A stretch of 64,000 nt of DNA from Muscardinus avellanarius (GCA_963383645.1 OY726564.1:114199415-114263414); one strand, 5' to 3'. Positions 10,886 through 22,805 are shown, counted from the first letter of the stretch. Notes: a model not told the origin generated them from the letters alone. Numbers and translations: made by a program.

Positions 10886-12245
10886 GTTATAAAAGTATGT
10901 CTGGAAACAAATAGGAAGAAATGAAGAACTATCAGTCCTGGCTCCTAAGCCTAGATGCCAAGCCTTACTTCAAAATACCAAAAACTAAAGGTCTACAATT
11001 GTTCTTTAAAGTTTGGGGATTTATGCAAACCTTTAAGTATTCCACTTAAACATGTGTCTTGTCTTTCGTGTTTTTCTGTTGAGTCCAGAAAGAGCAGATG
11101 GCTTGTTGTCTTCCCCTCCTCTCTCAAAGGGTAAATCCCATGTCAGAACAGAGTACATCAGCATTCCACCAGAGCTCAGGTCCTTTTTAGAGTTTCAAGT
11201 AATTTCTAATCATTAAAAGACCCAATGGGAGAACAAGACCTGTTATCAAATAGCTGCCCTGCTAGTCGCTCTTTGGCTTCAATGAGAATTTTGTATAGAA
11301 AGAGAAAAAAAGCCAGATCCCTAATTAATGTCTCACTGTAGAGATAAGGACAGTACGGACAGTGGAATTTGCTTGTTGTAGTTTTGGAGAAACTGCAGGC
11401 TCGAGCTTGCTATATTTTATATCTATCTGTGTGTGTGCGCACGCACGTGCACCTCTGATTACTCTTAAGGCACTGAAGAGATGTAAGCCGTGTCTTTTAC
11501 AATTCAGTCTTGTTTTCCTAGAGAAATATTTCTCCCTCTCTTGAGTGAAAAATAGTTCCCTATAAAAAAGCCTATAACAATGAGTATCTTTAACTTAGGA
11601 TGGCTGGTTGCTAAAGTGAGGGTGAGGGGTGGCGTTGACCGTGATATTATAATCTATAGCTCAGAACTCAAATCCGTAGTTTACATCTAGAGCTTAAAGC
11701 TTAGAATTAGCCAGACACAGCCCACCATGTTGATCAGACAGGCCAGTGACCAGAAGTTGTACACATTTTGTTTTTGTTTTGTTCTTTCTAGTGGCTGACA
11801 GAAAAACCTTACCACAACCAACAGACATGGGGATAAGAAGGAAACGGTCGTGTTGGGCACAGATTCTTCAGAAAGACTTTGGCTTTTTCAAAGCTCCTAG
11901 AGAGAACAGGGGAGGGTTCAGAGCAAGGCTTTGAGGTGGGAACAGGTCGCTGAGAAGACCATGGGCCGTCGTTCTGAATGTCTATGTGGTTTCTTTGGCT
12001 GCTAACTCTCATAGGATTACAGAAGAGGGGGGCTGAATCTAACTGGAGAAGCCTGGAGTATATAAAGGAAAGCATGGGTCGAAGGACAAGCCAAATAAAC
12101 ACACAGCAATGGATGGTGGCGGCCTCCCGGGGAGGTGGGGCGTCTGGGAACTAACTTTTCAACGTGCTTCTCTCCTGACTTTCTCTGCCATGGTCCCAAT
12201 AGTTTGGTTCTGAGTTTGTTTTTTGTTTGTTTGGTTTTTACTCTT

Positions 12246-12251
12246 TTTATT
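12246..12251 (-). terminator. PRRX1: Possible proximal poly(A) signal
   Basis: AATAAA on the minus strand inside an AATAATAATAATAAAAAG run, about 90 bases after the PRRX1b stop. It may only be an AT-rich stretch. Use would give a very short 3' UTR. Confidence 0.25.
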
Positions 12252-12340
12252 ATTATTATTCCAGCGGGTGAAGCAGCGACACAGTAGGATGGGTGCCTTA
12301 TGGGTTTTGACTTCTTCTTAGGCCTGATTAACTTTTTTCC

Positions 12341-12479
12341 TCAGTTGACTGTTGGCACCTGGTTCCTCTGTAAACTATACTCCTTGGCCTTCAGTCTCAG
12401 GTTGGCAATGCTGTTAGCCATGTTGATGCCCTGAGCAGGGCTATTGTTGGCACACGTGGCAGAGTAAGTGGCCATGGCA
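12341..12479 (-). CDS. PRRX1: PRRX1 last coding exon, PRRX1b C-terminus with OAR domain
   Basis: The minus strand shows an acceptor (CCCTACAG) followed by 1 base completing the Ser codon begun in exon 3, then 45 codons and TGA. The peptide runs from AMATYSATCANNSPAQGIN to SLQRNQVPTVN and matches the known PRRX1b tail from memory. It contains the OAR (aristaless) motif SIANLRLKAKEYSL, a C-terminal module found in many paired-class homeodomain proteins that modulates transcriptional activity and DNA binding. Frame is continuous with exon 3 when the cassette exon is skipped. With exon 2 and exon 3 it gives the C-terminal part of the 245-residue form known in human. The protein is a nuclear transcription factor of limb, craniofacial and other mesenchyme. 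Intact, with no disruption. Confidence 0.97.
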
Positions 12480-13800
12480 CTGTAGGGACAAAGGAGAAAG
12501 CAGGGAGAATAACAAGCATTAGTTCCACGAAGCTGCAGGCCCGTGCCCCAGGTGGACGTCCTCTCGTGGGAGGGGTGGTGGGCTGGGCAGGATGACCTCT
12601 AGGGTCTCTTCTAGCCCCGGCTGGCTCTCCACTGGCCTATGGCACTTCCAGAAGAGCGGCTGTGTTTTGCAGGAAAGGGGACAGCAGAGGAGGAGCTATG
12701 TGGAGGGAGGGGCATTGGCCATGCTGGGTAGAGTGAGTAATAATTTATTTTGGGGTGAGAGAGGAAGGTTACTCAACCTCACTAGCAGGTGTCTTCTCTG
12801 CCGACTAATTACACGGCCCTTAATCTCTCCTCCGCCTGCTTCGCCCAGCCTGTGGGCGCAGCGCAGAAGAGAGGCGAGCCTCGACAGTTCACGAAGGGGT
12901 GTTCTGCTCTTTTACTCTAGGTACTTGTAATTATAACACATTTTAGAACATCAATAAGTAACAAGTAATGTACTCGGAGAATCCGTTTACAAGCCAGTGT
13001 AGCTTCCTGCGCATTCTCGGTTGCCCAGTTGATGGTACCAAGCATTGCAAGTCAAGAGGTTCCTATGCACTAGCCTTAATTTTTTAACCTCTCCACAAAA
13101 GTTCTTGCATAGTGCCTACTGCCTTTTGGGTTAGTTATTTTGAAATGTTTACATGTCCTAAGTAAACTATCAAAGGCTCCAAGTCTAGGTATTCCTGACT
13201 TCAGAGCTAAATTTTTCTCACTGTCCTTTTTTGCAGAAGTTTTTTTTTTTTTCTTTTCTTTTGTTACAGATAGAAATAATACCTAGGAATATTGCTGGGC
13301 AGAATATTGTTGGTGGATTTTTATACATTGAATCCATTCATCTATTTTTAAAGGAAAAATAAATGATGTTGTAGACTTGGATGGAAATTATCCTTGACAC
13401 TAAATACTTAAAAGAAGACTCATTTTAATCAAACGAAAGCATGTCTAGTTGTTTCTAAGGCTAGCAAAATCTCTTTCAACTGGGGGCTGGAATGAGACAG
13501 ACTCATAAATGGAATGACACGTGCTTTTTGGGGGACCGCATTCCAACAGAATCTTGTCAACCACACAGGAGTTTGCGGTTCTATAATCAAGTGACAAGAT
13601 CAGAGAGAGAAAACTAAAGCTATTTTGAAAATAGAATATATTGCTGATAGATATCTGGAACACCACACAGTCAAGACTCTTAATAGCCTATTTCAGCTCA
13701 GTTACTAGCAATAAGCCCAAGAATATTAAGTTAAAGGAATATAATTAGTTCCAGATCACTGGATCTTTCCCCAAATACACATCTTTAGTTTATAGCTAAA

Positions 13801-13830
13801 GAGAAGAAAGAGAGAGAGAAAAGAGAGAGA

Positions 13831-13878
<48 letters not shown>
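13801..13878. repeat. (GA)n then (TG)n microsatellite
   Basis: GA-rich run to about 13830, then about 23 TG units (13832-13878). Confidence 0.95.
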
Positions 13879-13879
<1 letters not shown>

Positions 13880-14060
13880 CATGGCAGAAGGAAAAGGACT
13901 CAGAAGCTTACAAGAGAAACCTACTTTCTTCTATCTCATGTTTATCATTATTTCCAGGTACATGATTTTAATCCCCCAGATAAGGATAGTTTTCTTATAG
14001 TACCCTGTACTTTTGCTTTTTTCTTCCTTTGCTTAACTCAATTTTGGTGTTGTTCTTGTT

Positions 14061-14442
14061 TTAAATGGGGGTTAAACCCAGGGACATTTTACTTCTAAGC
14101 TATGCCTTCAGACTTTTTTTTTTTTTTTTTTTTTGGTGGTACTGGGGTGGAACCCAGGGCCTTTCTACCTCCAGGCTATACTCCCAGACCCGTTTTCTAT
14201 TTTATTTGGAAACAGGGTCTCCCTAAGTTGCTGAGAGCCTCACTAAGTGGCTGAGGCTGGATTTGAACCTGCACGATCCTCCTGTCTCAGCTTCCCAAGT
14301 GCAGGGATTACAAGTGTGCGCCACCACGCCCAGTCTTAGTTTTTTGTTTTAAAACAGGGTCTTGTTAGTTATGAGGCTGTGATCCTCCCGTCTCAGTCTC
14401 TCAAGTGACGGGATGACAGGCGTGCCCCACCATGTGCAGCCA
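14061..14442 (-). mobile_element. Older B1-dID SINE split by a younger one
   Basis: 14061-14115 carries only an ID half ('ggttaaacccagggacattttacttctaagct'). 14340-14442 carries only a B1 half ('aaaacagggtcttgttag' to 'cgtgccccaccatgtgcag'). Together they make one minus-strand copy interrupted by the element at 14116-14337. Confidence 0.75.
14116..14337 (-). mobile_element. B1-dID SINE, S-type, nested
   Basis: A T-run of about 18, then a complete copy with 'tttggaaacagggtctccc' and 'gctgagagcctcactaagtgg', ending 'gtgtgcgccaccacgccc'. It keeps several CpG, so it is younger than the host copy. No clear target duplication was seen. Confidence 0.88.
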
Positions 14443-17045
14443 CTTAATAATATATAATCACCAGCTCCGCAGATCAGACCCCAGTTCTGCCTGTTCACAG
14501 TTGTATCTGCAGAGCTAGCTTGACATCATACCTAGGGCACACTTGAAACTCAATAAACTGAACATCGAGACCATTAACAGAGACAGAGCTCAACACAGTG
14601 CAATTCGACTAACTTCTGCTCAGCCTCTGACCTCTGTCATCTTTCTGTAATGCTTCCATTAAAAAATCTGGTCCTTATGCTTTTATTCTTAAGAAGTAGC
14701 TTTTACTCTAAGTTTTGCCATCTTGATAGTAAAACAAAATCAGAAGGACATAGCCAAAAGGAAATATGATCATTGTATATTCTTGGCTCCAGAAAAAATA
14801 TTTTCACAGTAAAAAAAAAGAACAATTATTAGTATAGTTGAGACATAAAATTGACTATCACTGCTACTGCTGCCCACCAAAAAATAGGGGGGAAGAGTCC
14901 CCGGCCAAAGTGGGCTTAAATTAGGAGTGATATAAATGACCAGAACAACCCATGAAGATAGGAAAAGGTTTGTGTCTTTTTTAAAAGCACCAAGAAATGT
15001 CATTTATATCCAAAGCTCATATACATATCATCATTTACTTTCTGCTTCCATGCAAGGTTCTGCCAGAAATATATGCAAGCCTGTAGTAAAAAAAAGTTTT
15101 TGGCATTTACCAAGAACATAATTAAGAAGAAAGAGATAATTGGGTAGAGGAACTATTACCTATACCAGGGTTTATTATAAAATCCACCAAATTACCTGTC
15201 CCAACCAGTTGTCTCATAGAATGAAGCCCCCAAAGGATGCTGCACAGTTCTTACCATTTACTTTTTATTAGTTTGTACCATTTTAAATCACAGGAGAGAA
15301 GCTGAAATCACAAGGTATCTGTACTATCTGTTATGTAATGAGAGTAAACCTGAATGGCTTCTCAAGACGTGAGGCTAAAACTTCCTAAGAGAACACAAAG
15401 AAACACAGTTCCCTGGTAGTAACCGTCGTTGTCATGGAGTACTGTGCTTTTAAGCACTTGTCTTAATTTTCTGAGAGGTGTTTTCCATGCTTTGAGAAGC
15501 CAGACAAGCAAAGCCCTCTTTATCAGAAATTCACCCTTTCTTTGGTAATCAATAGTGTGCTCCATTTTCTTTGTGGGAAAAGCAAATTGGAACCTTAGGG
15601 GGTTCGTTTACTGAAGTTGTTTTTCCAGAAATGTCTAGCGTGGTAGAGACTTCCATTTGTGTACTGCCCACCGCTTTTGGTGAAGTTACTTCAACGTCTC
15701 CTCACCAGATCATCTGATAGTCTAATTTACTTACCCTGTAACACATCTTAGAAATAATGAGAATTTGCTTTCTAGGGCAGGCAGCCAGACAATAATATTC
15801 AAAACGAGAGGAACACTGATCCACTTTCTTATACAAGACCGAATTAATTGGGAATTAGGATCATATGTTTCACAGGAAATTGGATCTTCACCCAGACATT
15901 TGTCACTGAAATGGCGGCCTGTGCTTCTGAAGTAGAATGGTGCCCTTGTTCAATTACAGGGCGGCACAATTATAAGAACACCTGTGTATTAGCGAGTTTG
16001 CAACTGTGCTGTTTAGGAGTCCCTCCAATTAGTGGGCTGTGAGGATAAAAATAAAGTTTATATTAATGAATGAACTCTGTCATTCCATAGAAGCCCGATA
16101 ACCTGATATTCTCACTTGATAAATGTATAGGAACGTTATTAAATAACAAAAGTGGATCTAATTTATCCCCAAATTTCATGGTCATAAGACATGGGGTAAA
16201 AGAACAGAAAGAACAGAGGCCACTTTAACGTACTGCTTAACAAATGTATAGTCAATATATTCCTTCAACTAGGGTTTCCAGTGGGGTTTTGTGAAACATA
16301 CTAAAGAATTTATGTGTTTCCGTTCAGTAGCTTGATGTGGGTCTAGTTTTACAAGTCAAGCTATAGCGGTGTTTCGTCAGAAAGGGTAGAATTGGGGAGT
16401 CAGTTCCTAAGAGTAGCTTACTCATGCTCGAAACCCGGCACTGGAAGATGAAGAGGACTTGCTTCCTAGGGTGACGACAGGTGGCTGGAAGCCTGGAATG
16501 TCTGTCCATCCAAGAGACTGTCCATGACCACCTGTTATCTGCATCGTGGAAACCTCAAACGCTTGGCTTTAGGGAAAAAAAAGAACCCTGGAACATCTTT
16601 CCACAAGATAGAAATGATCGGGGATAATTAGCTGTTTTCATCCAATTCATGGGGCCATTCTGACCAAGTAAAATGACAGCTCTTTCCTGGGCAGGATTCA
16701 ACTTCCCGGCTAAAGCACCATTTCTATTTGAATTTTAGTAAAGCTCTCTGTGTCTGTGACCAAGAAACAATATGACCAAAAAAAGTGCACTGAGATCTTA
16801 GAGATGAGAAGGAGATGCCTGTGTCCCATCTGTGGACTCAGGAAGTGCGCACTGGGACTTCCACAGAGCAAGCATGAAAAACTGTCCACTTCCTTATTTG
16901 GCAATTCCTAGCAGATGCAGCCCGGCGCTAGACAGTCGAACACTACTGCCCTGCTACCCTGCCCACAGGGCTGGAGCACCGTTTCCACGAGGGAAGATCA
17001 TCCATGATCAATTCATAATCAACCTACTTTAAAAGGCTATAGTGA

Positions 17046-17238
17046 GCCGGGCGTGGTGGCACACGCTTGTAATCCCCGTGCTTGGGAGGCAGAGACAGGA
17101 GGATCGCGCTGGTTCAAAGCCAGCCGCGCTGGCTTAAGAGACCCTGTTTCCAAATTTAAAAAAGTATAAAATAGGTCTGGGAGTGTAGCCCAGAGGTAGA
17201 AGGGTTTTCAGGAACCCCAGTACCACCAAAAAAAAAAT
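17046..17238 (+). mobile_element. B1-dID SINE, H-type, with target duplication
   Basis: Starts GCCGGGCGTGGTGGC. The B1 middle is the short AAGCCAGCCGCGCTGGCTTA segment. The ID half ends 'caggaaccccagtaccacc' plus an A-run. The flanks GCTATAGTGAG and GCTGTAGTGAG form a target site duplication with one mismatch. Confidence 0.93.
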
Positions 17239-18102
17239 GCTGTAGTGAGAGGAAATATTATGCTCAAATAATTGCCAAACACGAAAAGAAAAAATAAGGA
17301 AATACTATTTGTGGTATGACTTTCAAGCCAGGAAACCTGTAAAATCTATTCCTCTGCTTTCTAATCATTCATGGAGAAAATCCTATGAATCACAAAACAA
17401 TTGAGGATAGGTAGATGGGGGGGAAATAATCCTTGACTCAATTCTCAAATTTAATGTTATTTTCTGTTTGGTCCCTTTGAACAAATGAGGACGAGTTGTT
17501 TAAAATTTTATCTCAAAGGCAAATATGTCAGCCTGAGACGCCCGCGGGTCTCCCTGAGGATCGAGGGCTTCCCCTCCATTTGTTTAAAGTCTGCAAAGCT
17601 TACAGCTTTTGAGGCTCCATGAAATGGACAGATTGGAGCCTGGCCCTTTGGCCCATTCTTTAATCAATGCCAGAATGTGGAGGTACACTTGCTTAACTGA
17701 AGAGAATCCAGTACCAATTTTTCTAAGGAAATTGACCTTCAAAAAGAGAGATTCCCATTCACCTTTTGGAAATGATCTTGTGTGACTTAACAATTTCTAA
17801 CTTCTGTTACTGAAATTCAAAGGCTGACTTTTTTATGTGTATGTAGCTCTCGTAAACAGACATGCTTGGACCTCTTTGGGAAGCCTTCAGTGGGCACTAC
17901 GTGTACAGAGATCCCTCTGGAACATTTAGCTTTTCTTCTGTAAGTGTGTATGTGTGCATGTGTGTGAGTTCTTTTTCTTTTCCTGTTATGTAGTGAGAGT
18001 AAAATTGAATCACTTCTGAAGCCACAAGGCTAAAACTTCCTGGGAAAACACGAAGATGTGCCGCATCTTTCTATTGCCACGAGATATTTTTATTTTTGTC
18101 CT

Positions 18103-18299
18103 TTTTTTTTTTTTTGGTGGTACTGGGGTTCCTGGAAGCCCTTCTACCTCCGGGCTACACTCCCAGACCTATTTTTACATTTTTATTTGGAAACAGGGTC
18201 TCCTAAGCCAGCGCGCGGGGCTGGCTTCGAACCTGCATGATCCTCCTGTATCTGCCTCCCAAGCGCGGGGATTACAAGCGTGCGCCACCACGCCCGGCT
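18103..18299 (-). mobile_element. B1-dID SINE, H-type
   Basis: T-run, 'ggggttcctggaagcccttc', then TAAGCCAGCGCGCGGGGCTG in place of the usual B1 middle, ending 'gcgccaccacgcccggc'. It is rich in CpG, so relatively young. Confidence 0.93.
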
Positions 18300-18631
18300 T
18301 TGTACTTCCTTTTTGAAATGCACGCTACTCATCTCTAGGGCCCGAATGTGTGAGATAGGCAATATCTCACACACTGCAAGCTCAATTTTATATACACAAC
18401 TACATAGGAAGCTGATGATCTGACTGGCTGAGAAACATCAGTTCTTCCAACTCTGGCCTCCCACCCTCGAGTCATCCAGTGCCTTGCCATTCAAAACCTA
18501 AATGTGGGCAGCACTGGCACCATCTCAGCGAGGAGCCATTAAGGATGCAGACTCTAGCCTCAGCCTAGACTTAGTGAGTCAGAGTTGGTGTAGATGTGGT
18601 CCCGAGCCAGAGGTGCACAGCCACATTCTGC

Positions 18632-18721
18632 TGGTTCTTTTCTTCTCTTTTTCTTCCTTTCTTTTTCTTTCTTTCTTTTTTCCTTTCTTTCTCTCTTTCT
18701 TTCTTTTTCTTTCTTTCTTTT
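18632..18721. repeat. (TTTC)n pyrimidine tract
   Basis: TTTC, TTCC and TCTC words without purines for most of 90 bases. It joins the T-rich tail of the next SINE. Confidence 0.9.
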
Positions 18722-18872
18722 TTGGTGCTGTGGATTGAATGCAGGGTCATTCTATCTCTGAGCTACACTCCCACCTCTGTTTTAATTTTTTTTAAAAAAA
18801 ACAGAGTGTTGCTAAGTTGGTGAAGCTGGTCTTGAACTTGAAATCCTCCTGTCTCAGCTTCCCAAGTACTGT
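18722..18872 (-). mobile_element. B1-dID SINE, standard, truncated
   Basis: ID half 'ggtgctgtggattgaatgca' and part of the B1 half up to 'cttcccaagtactgtg'. The outer end of the B1 half is missing. Confidence 0.85.
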
Positions 18873-19091
18873 GTGAAGAGGGTAGTTAGAGTCTCTCACG
18901 CTGCCCTTAACTGCACGGACAAATTGCCGTGTAGCTCTGGCTTTGACAGTGCTCCCCACTGGAGGATCTCACTGCTCACACCACTGGGACCTCAGCCCCC
19001 ACTTTCATAGACAGGGTTAGCTTCCCCTGATCCCTGTCCCCAGCAGCCACCCTCCCCACCCTCTGACAAGTTACCTTTTCAGTGTCCTCCG

Positions 19092-19146
19092 TTAGAATCC
19101 GTTATGAAGCCCCTCGTGTAAACAACATCGTGGGAGGGACGAGGAT
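19092..19146 (-). CDS. PRRX1: PRRX1 cassette exon, PRRX1a C-terminus
   Basis: The minus strand has an acceptor (CAAACATAG) then A, which completes an Arg codon (AG from exon 3 plus A), 17 more codons and TAA. The tail RSSSLPRCCLHEGLHNGF matches the known PRRX1a (short isoform) ending. The exon continues 17 bases past the stop to 19075, where AAAAG is followed by GTAACTTG, a good donor. Exon length is thus 72 nt, a multiple of 3. Inclusion replaces the OAR tail with this 18-residue end and gives the 217-residue form known in human. The stop lies only 17 nt before the last exon junction, so nonsense-mediated decay would not be expected. The donor and length are read from the sequence; exon use in this species is inferred from other mammals. 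Confidence 0.95.
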
Positions 19147-22100
19147 CTATGTTTGAAAGTGTGAAAGGGAGAAATGAGCGAATGTGTTCAGCAGACGTCG
19201 GGCAGCACCGGGACGGAGCAGGGGCAGGGGCAGGAGGGGGCGGGGACGAGACGGGGCAGCCGGCCTCTTTCCCTTGTCCAGCACTCCCTTGGGAGCTGGC
19301 ACTCAGGACCAGCTCCACAGAGCCGGGCCACTGGCCACCTACCTGTCGTAGGCACAGAGGTCTCTGGGGGAAGACTGGAAAGACTCCGTGGCTATTTCAT
19401 TTCAAAGCCCAAGACCTGGCTGGCCACCGTGACTCCCAACGGCACAGCTTGGGAGTCAGAGTCTTCCTAAGGACTGCGTGGGCTTTCAATCCCATAAGGT
19501 ACTTACGGAAAATAGTTCTTAGCTAAGTGGTGGCTATGTGTCAGTGGCTGTGTGTCCTAAAGACACACTTCCTTCTGGCCACTGGCACATAAGGAAGACG
19601 CCTGCCAGGGCTGGAGCATCCGTGTTGGGGACCCAGTAGCCTTTCTGTCTCATAGCTGTGATATGCTAAAGGGAATGAATGACTCGCTACCAATAGAGTC
19701 GGCCCCATGGCCCAGCGTGCCAGGGGCAATCCTGACCTATACTTGTGGTGCTAAGGTTATGATGACTATCACTCCCCTTTCACACTTGAAAGTGTCCCAG
19801 TTTGAACAGTCAGACATGCAGCCACCAGGCCGAATGCAAAAGGTACCCAGAAAATAAAAATGTACCGGCTGTTTCCCATACCCATAATTCAGACCATACA
19901 CACGCAAATAACTGCATTTGTGCCCCTTTCCCTCCTTTGCTTTTCCAGGGAAGAGCTGTGGAGTGAGCAGGCTGTCTCCCTGACCAAAATGTCTATTCAC
20001 TGTCCCTGGGTTGCAGGACCAAGTCACGTAGGTCATCCCAGTGGATGAGGGGCCCAACATGCGAGCCTAAACTGAAGGCATGCTTCACTGACCTGAGACA
20101 GACCTTGACTCTGGCAGGCCTGTTTAGTTTTCCAGTTTTATACTCTGTACTACTTCCAATACACTGTGGGTTTAATTTGAATGGGAACACAGTCGTTCAG
20201 CCTAAGGTGTAGGCTGGAACCAGGGATCACCGGTGCAGGCTCTGAACTTGAGCAAGTGCGGGGTCTCCTCTACTTTGGAACGGAGCAAGGAATGAGCTAT
20301 CATACAGGAGTGTCCTGCAGATTCGCTAAGACAATCACGTTTTCACGACTATCATGGTGAGCTAACTAATCTGACAAAACAGAACCAGCAGGAGAAGCGA
20401 GTTCTTCTCCATAAAAGCTCTACCACTTCCTTCCCTTCTCATTGCTTGTTTTTCTTTTCTGTTTCCCTAACAATATCTTATTGCCTAGCAAACTCCAGAG
20501 CGTGAAATCATAATAGATTTGGTCCTAAAGAGCAGAAACATCTCCAAGTGACAAAAGAGAATTTTGTCATTTTTAGAAATTAACCAAAATATAATCACTT
20601 TACTCAACATTGGCTCAAAAAGTCCCATATTATTGATTAAATGACTGCTTTAAACCATCACTTTTCTACTTATATTTGGAGATTAATTTATTCTTCATAC
20701 AGAATATGAACAATCAGTTTTTATATTGTTTCAATTAATTTTTACAAACTCTGTATCTAAGGCAGAAATAATATCAATGCATATGATGAAATGAGTAAAA
20801 ACTATGCGGTTATATGATTTTAAGCAGAAGAAACCGAATACTTTTACATCATATACACTAAGTCTACACCTATATAAAAGATGGAACTCTAATTGCAACA
20901 AACTAGTTTGGACAAGATGATGAAATTATGGGTTTTTCTAAAAAGGAATCTCTAGATTTTCTACATCATCACTTCAACCAGAATATTTCCCCCAAAAGGC
21001 ACGCACAAATTGCAATGTTAATAATTTCAGTTAGATGCCATATACAGAATAGGATGTGGGCAGCAAGGCTTGACTTCCACTTTGGTCCAGGTACCTAACC
21101 CAGTGCAAATCCAGGGAGGATCCACCCCCGTTAATCCAAATGAGGAGACTTCCCGAAGGAGGACCCAGGAAGGAAAAGAAATAATACACCCTGGTTGTGA
21201 GCCAATCCCAGCCAGCAATCTTGAAGCATCGGGCTTCTATCTATACCCACTTCCCAAGCCATTCAGTGAGTCCACGGGCTACTAATATCTACAAAGAGAC
21301 ACAGAGTGGCTTTCCACCTTTGAAAGATAGAAAAGAAATGTGTGACTTCACAAAGGTCGTCAGGTGTATTTTTAGTAACTCATACAGGAGCAGAGTCTAA
21401 GTTTTAGAGAACACACAGATATAATGAATCTTTAAAACTCAGCAAGACTAATGAGGGCCACGGGAGCCCAACAGGACTTTCCTCGACAGTGGATTTCTGT
21501 GCCAGGGCTAAACTCGGCTAAGTTCACAACAAGGAAAAGAAAGGAAATTTCCAAATATGTTTATGGTATTCCTCTCAAGAACTGATTTGGAGCAGGGAGA
21601 ACATTTTGATGAGGCTTTAAGTAAAACTATCGACTTTCGGAAAGTGCCTTTCACAAATATGACATTTTATATCAGCCATTTAGCTTCAGATATGGCCTAG
21701 TCTCTCGTCATTAATTTCAGGCCTCTCCTTCAGCCAATAATTGACATTAACAGCAGGGAGGTAAACAGAGGCATAAGAAGTGGGTTTGTGAATACTTCCT
21801 CTTGCAGTGAAATCAGCCAAAGAGACTGTGCAGCCTGGACCTAGCTTCTCGGAATGCTCAGTTGCAGGATCCAGATAAGGAGACTGGATGAATCACAGCG
21901 TGTTAATCACATCATGTGTGTGTTTCTGCCTGCCTCTGGCATCCACCTGTATTTTCTGAACAGCAGAATCTATGGAGGCTGAAATTCTCTTCATGAGACT
22001 CAAGTATTTCAGTAGAAGCATTGATTGAAGTAGTCTGTTGCTTGCTGTTTCAAAAACTTTCATCTTTTTAATGTAAAGGTTCACGGTAAACTATACATTC

Positions 22101-22805
22101 TGTTGATATTTAAATCACACACACACAAAACTGACCTTGCAAAGAAATGGTCAGGTAAGCAGATAAGAATTAGCAAAGAATAGAAGGCATTTAGGATCAT
22201 AAGAAATCTCCACCTGATAACCAAGAGTGAGGTCAAAGAGTGATCAGAATGAACTCGGATTTTCTTTCCTGGTCTCTCCATCACTCTTTCTCCCTTGCTT
22301 CCATCCCTCCTTCCTTCCTTCCCTCTCTTCCTTTTCTCCCCCTCCCCAACTCCTCCCTCATTTCTCTCCCCCCCCCAATTCAAAATCAGTTTCATTGTGA
22401 GGTTTTTTTCTGTCCTTGCAGCCTTACATGTTCATCCCTATGTGAGCAAAAGAAACAAATCTATCTGAAGTTTACAAACAGGTGGGCTTTGGTGTGGGAT
22501 GCTTTGCAAGAGGGACACAGGGCACAGATTATCTTTCAGAGTCTTCCCCATCTTTGAAACCTTGGCAAGAGTTCGTGAGTCCAAGAGGAGGTTGCTGATG
22601 GCCCGCCCCTCTCTCTTCTGCCCCAAGCCCTGTTCTTGGGGCCACTAGTCATCTCCTGGGAGGATGTGGGGATGTAGCAAGTTGAGTGTCTCTGAAGAGG
22701 TTAACCCCGTGAGAAGTGGCAGCCAGCTGTGCAAGCAGCTGTGAGTGTGACCAAGCGTGCGGAGAGACTGTGGTGGTGGAGCGAGGGGGTGGGTCAGTCA
22801 TTCAC
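19147..22805 (-). other. PRRX1: PRRX1 intron between exon 3 and cassette exon
   Basis: GT-AG intron on the minus strand (donor GTGAAT after 22806, acceptor ACATAG before 19146). No SINE was found in its 3.6 kb, unusual against the surrounding density. The only low-complexity piece is a CT-rich run at 22261-22377. The stretch 20300-22080 is AT-rich unique sequence and may include regulatory elements. The open frames on the plus strand at 19149-19526 have no recognisable domain. Confidence 0.85.
22261..22377. repeat. CT-rich tract
   Basis: CCTT and CTCC words ending in a C-run. On the PRRX1 strand this is a G/A-rich intronic tract about 430-550 bases past the exon 3 donor. Confidence 0.75.

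Larger units (their letters stand above)
9200..12340 (-). other. PRRX1: PRRX1 3' UTR (PRRX1b terminal exon)
   Basis: This roughly 3.1 kb runs from the PRRX1b stop to a canonical poly(A) signal. No B1-dID SINE, L1 or long microsatellite lies in it, in contrast to both flanks, which suits an exonic sequence under constraint. A MIR relic (about 10770-10885) and a short alternating GT/GC run (11428-11450) are inside. When the cassette exon is used, this whole exon, including the former OAR codons, becomes 3' UTR. The exact end is inferred from the signal and not from transcript data. Scattered AATAAA-like words further upstream could give shorter forms. Confidence 0.7.
12480..19074 (-). other. 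PRRX1: PRRX1 intron between cassette exon and last exon
   Basis: GT-AG intron on the minus strand: donor GTAACTTG after 19075, acceptor CCCTACAG before 12479. It holds the (GA)/(TG) repeat, a nested SINE pair and three further SINEs listed separately. The stretches 12500-13800, 14445-17040 and 17240-18100 lack recognisable repeats. The stretch 15100-16900 is moderately AT-rich, SINE-free and has many TAAT/ATTA words, so it may hold conserved non-coding elements, but this is only inferred. Confidence 0.85.

Noticed and set aside
19149..19526. 125-codon open frame on the plus strand
   Set aside because: It starts just beyond the PRRX1 cassette exon on the opposite strand, shows no homology I know, and has a low-complexity Gly/Ala run.
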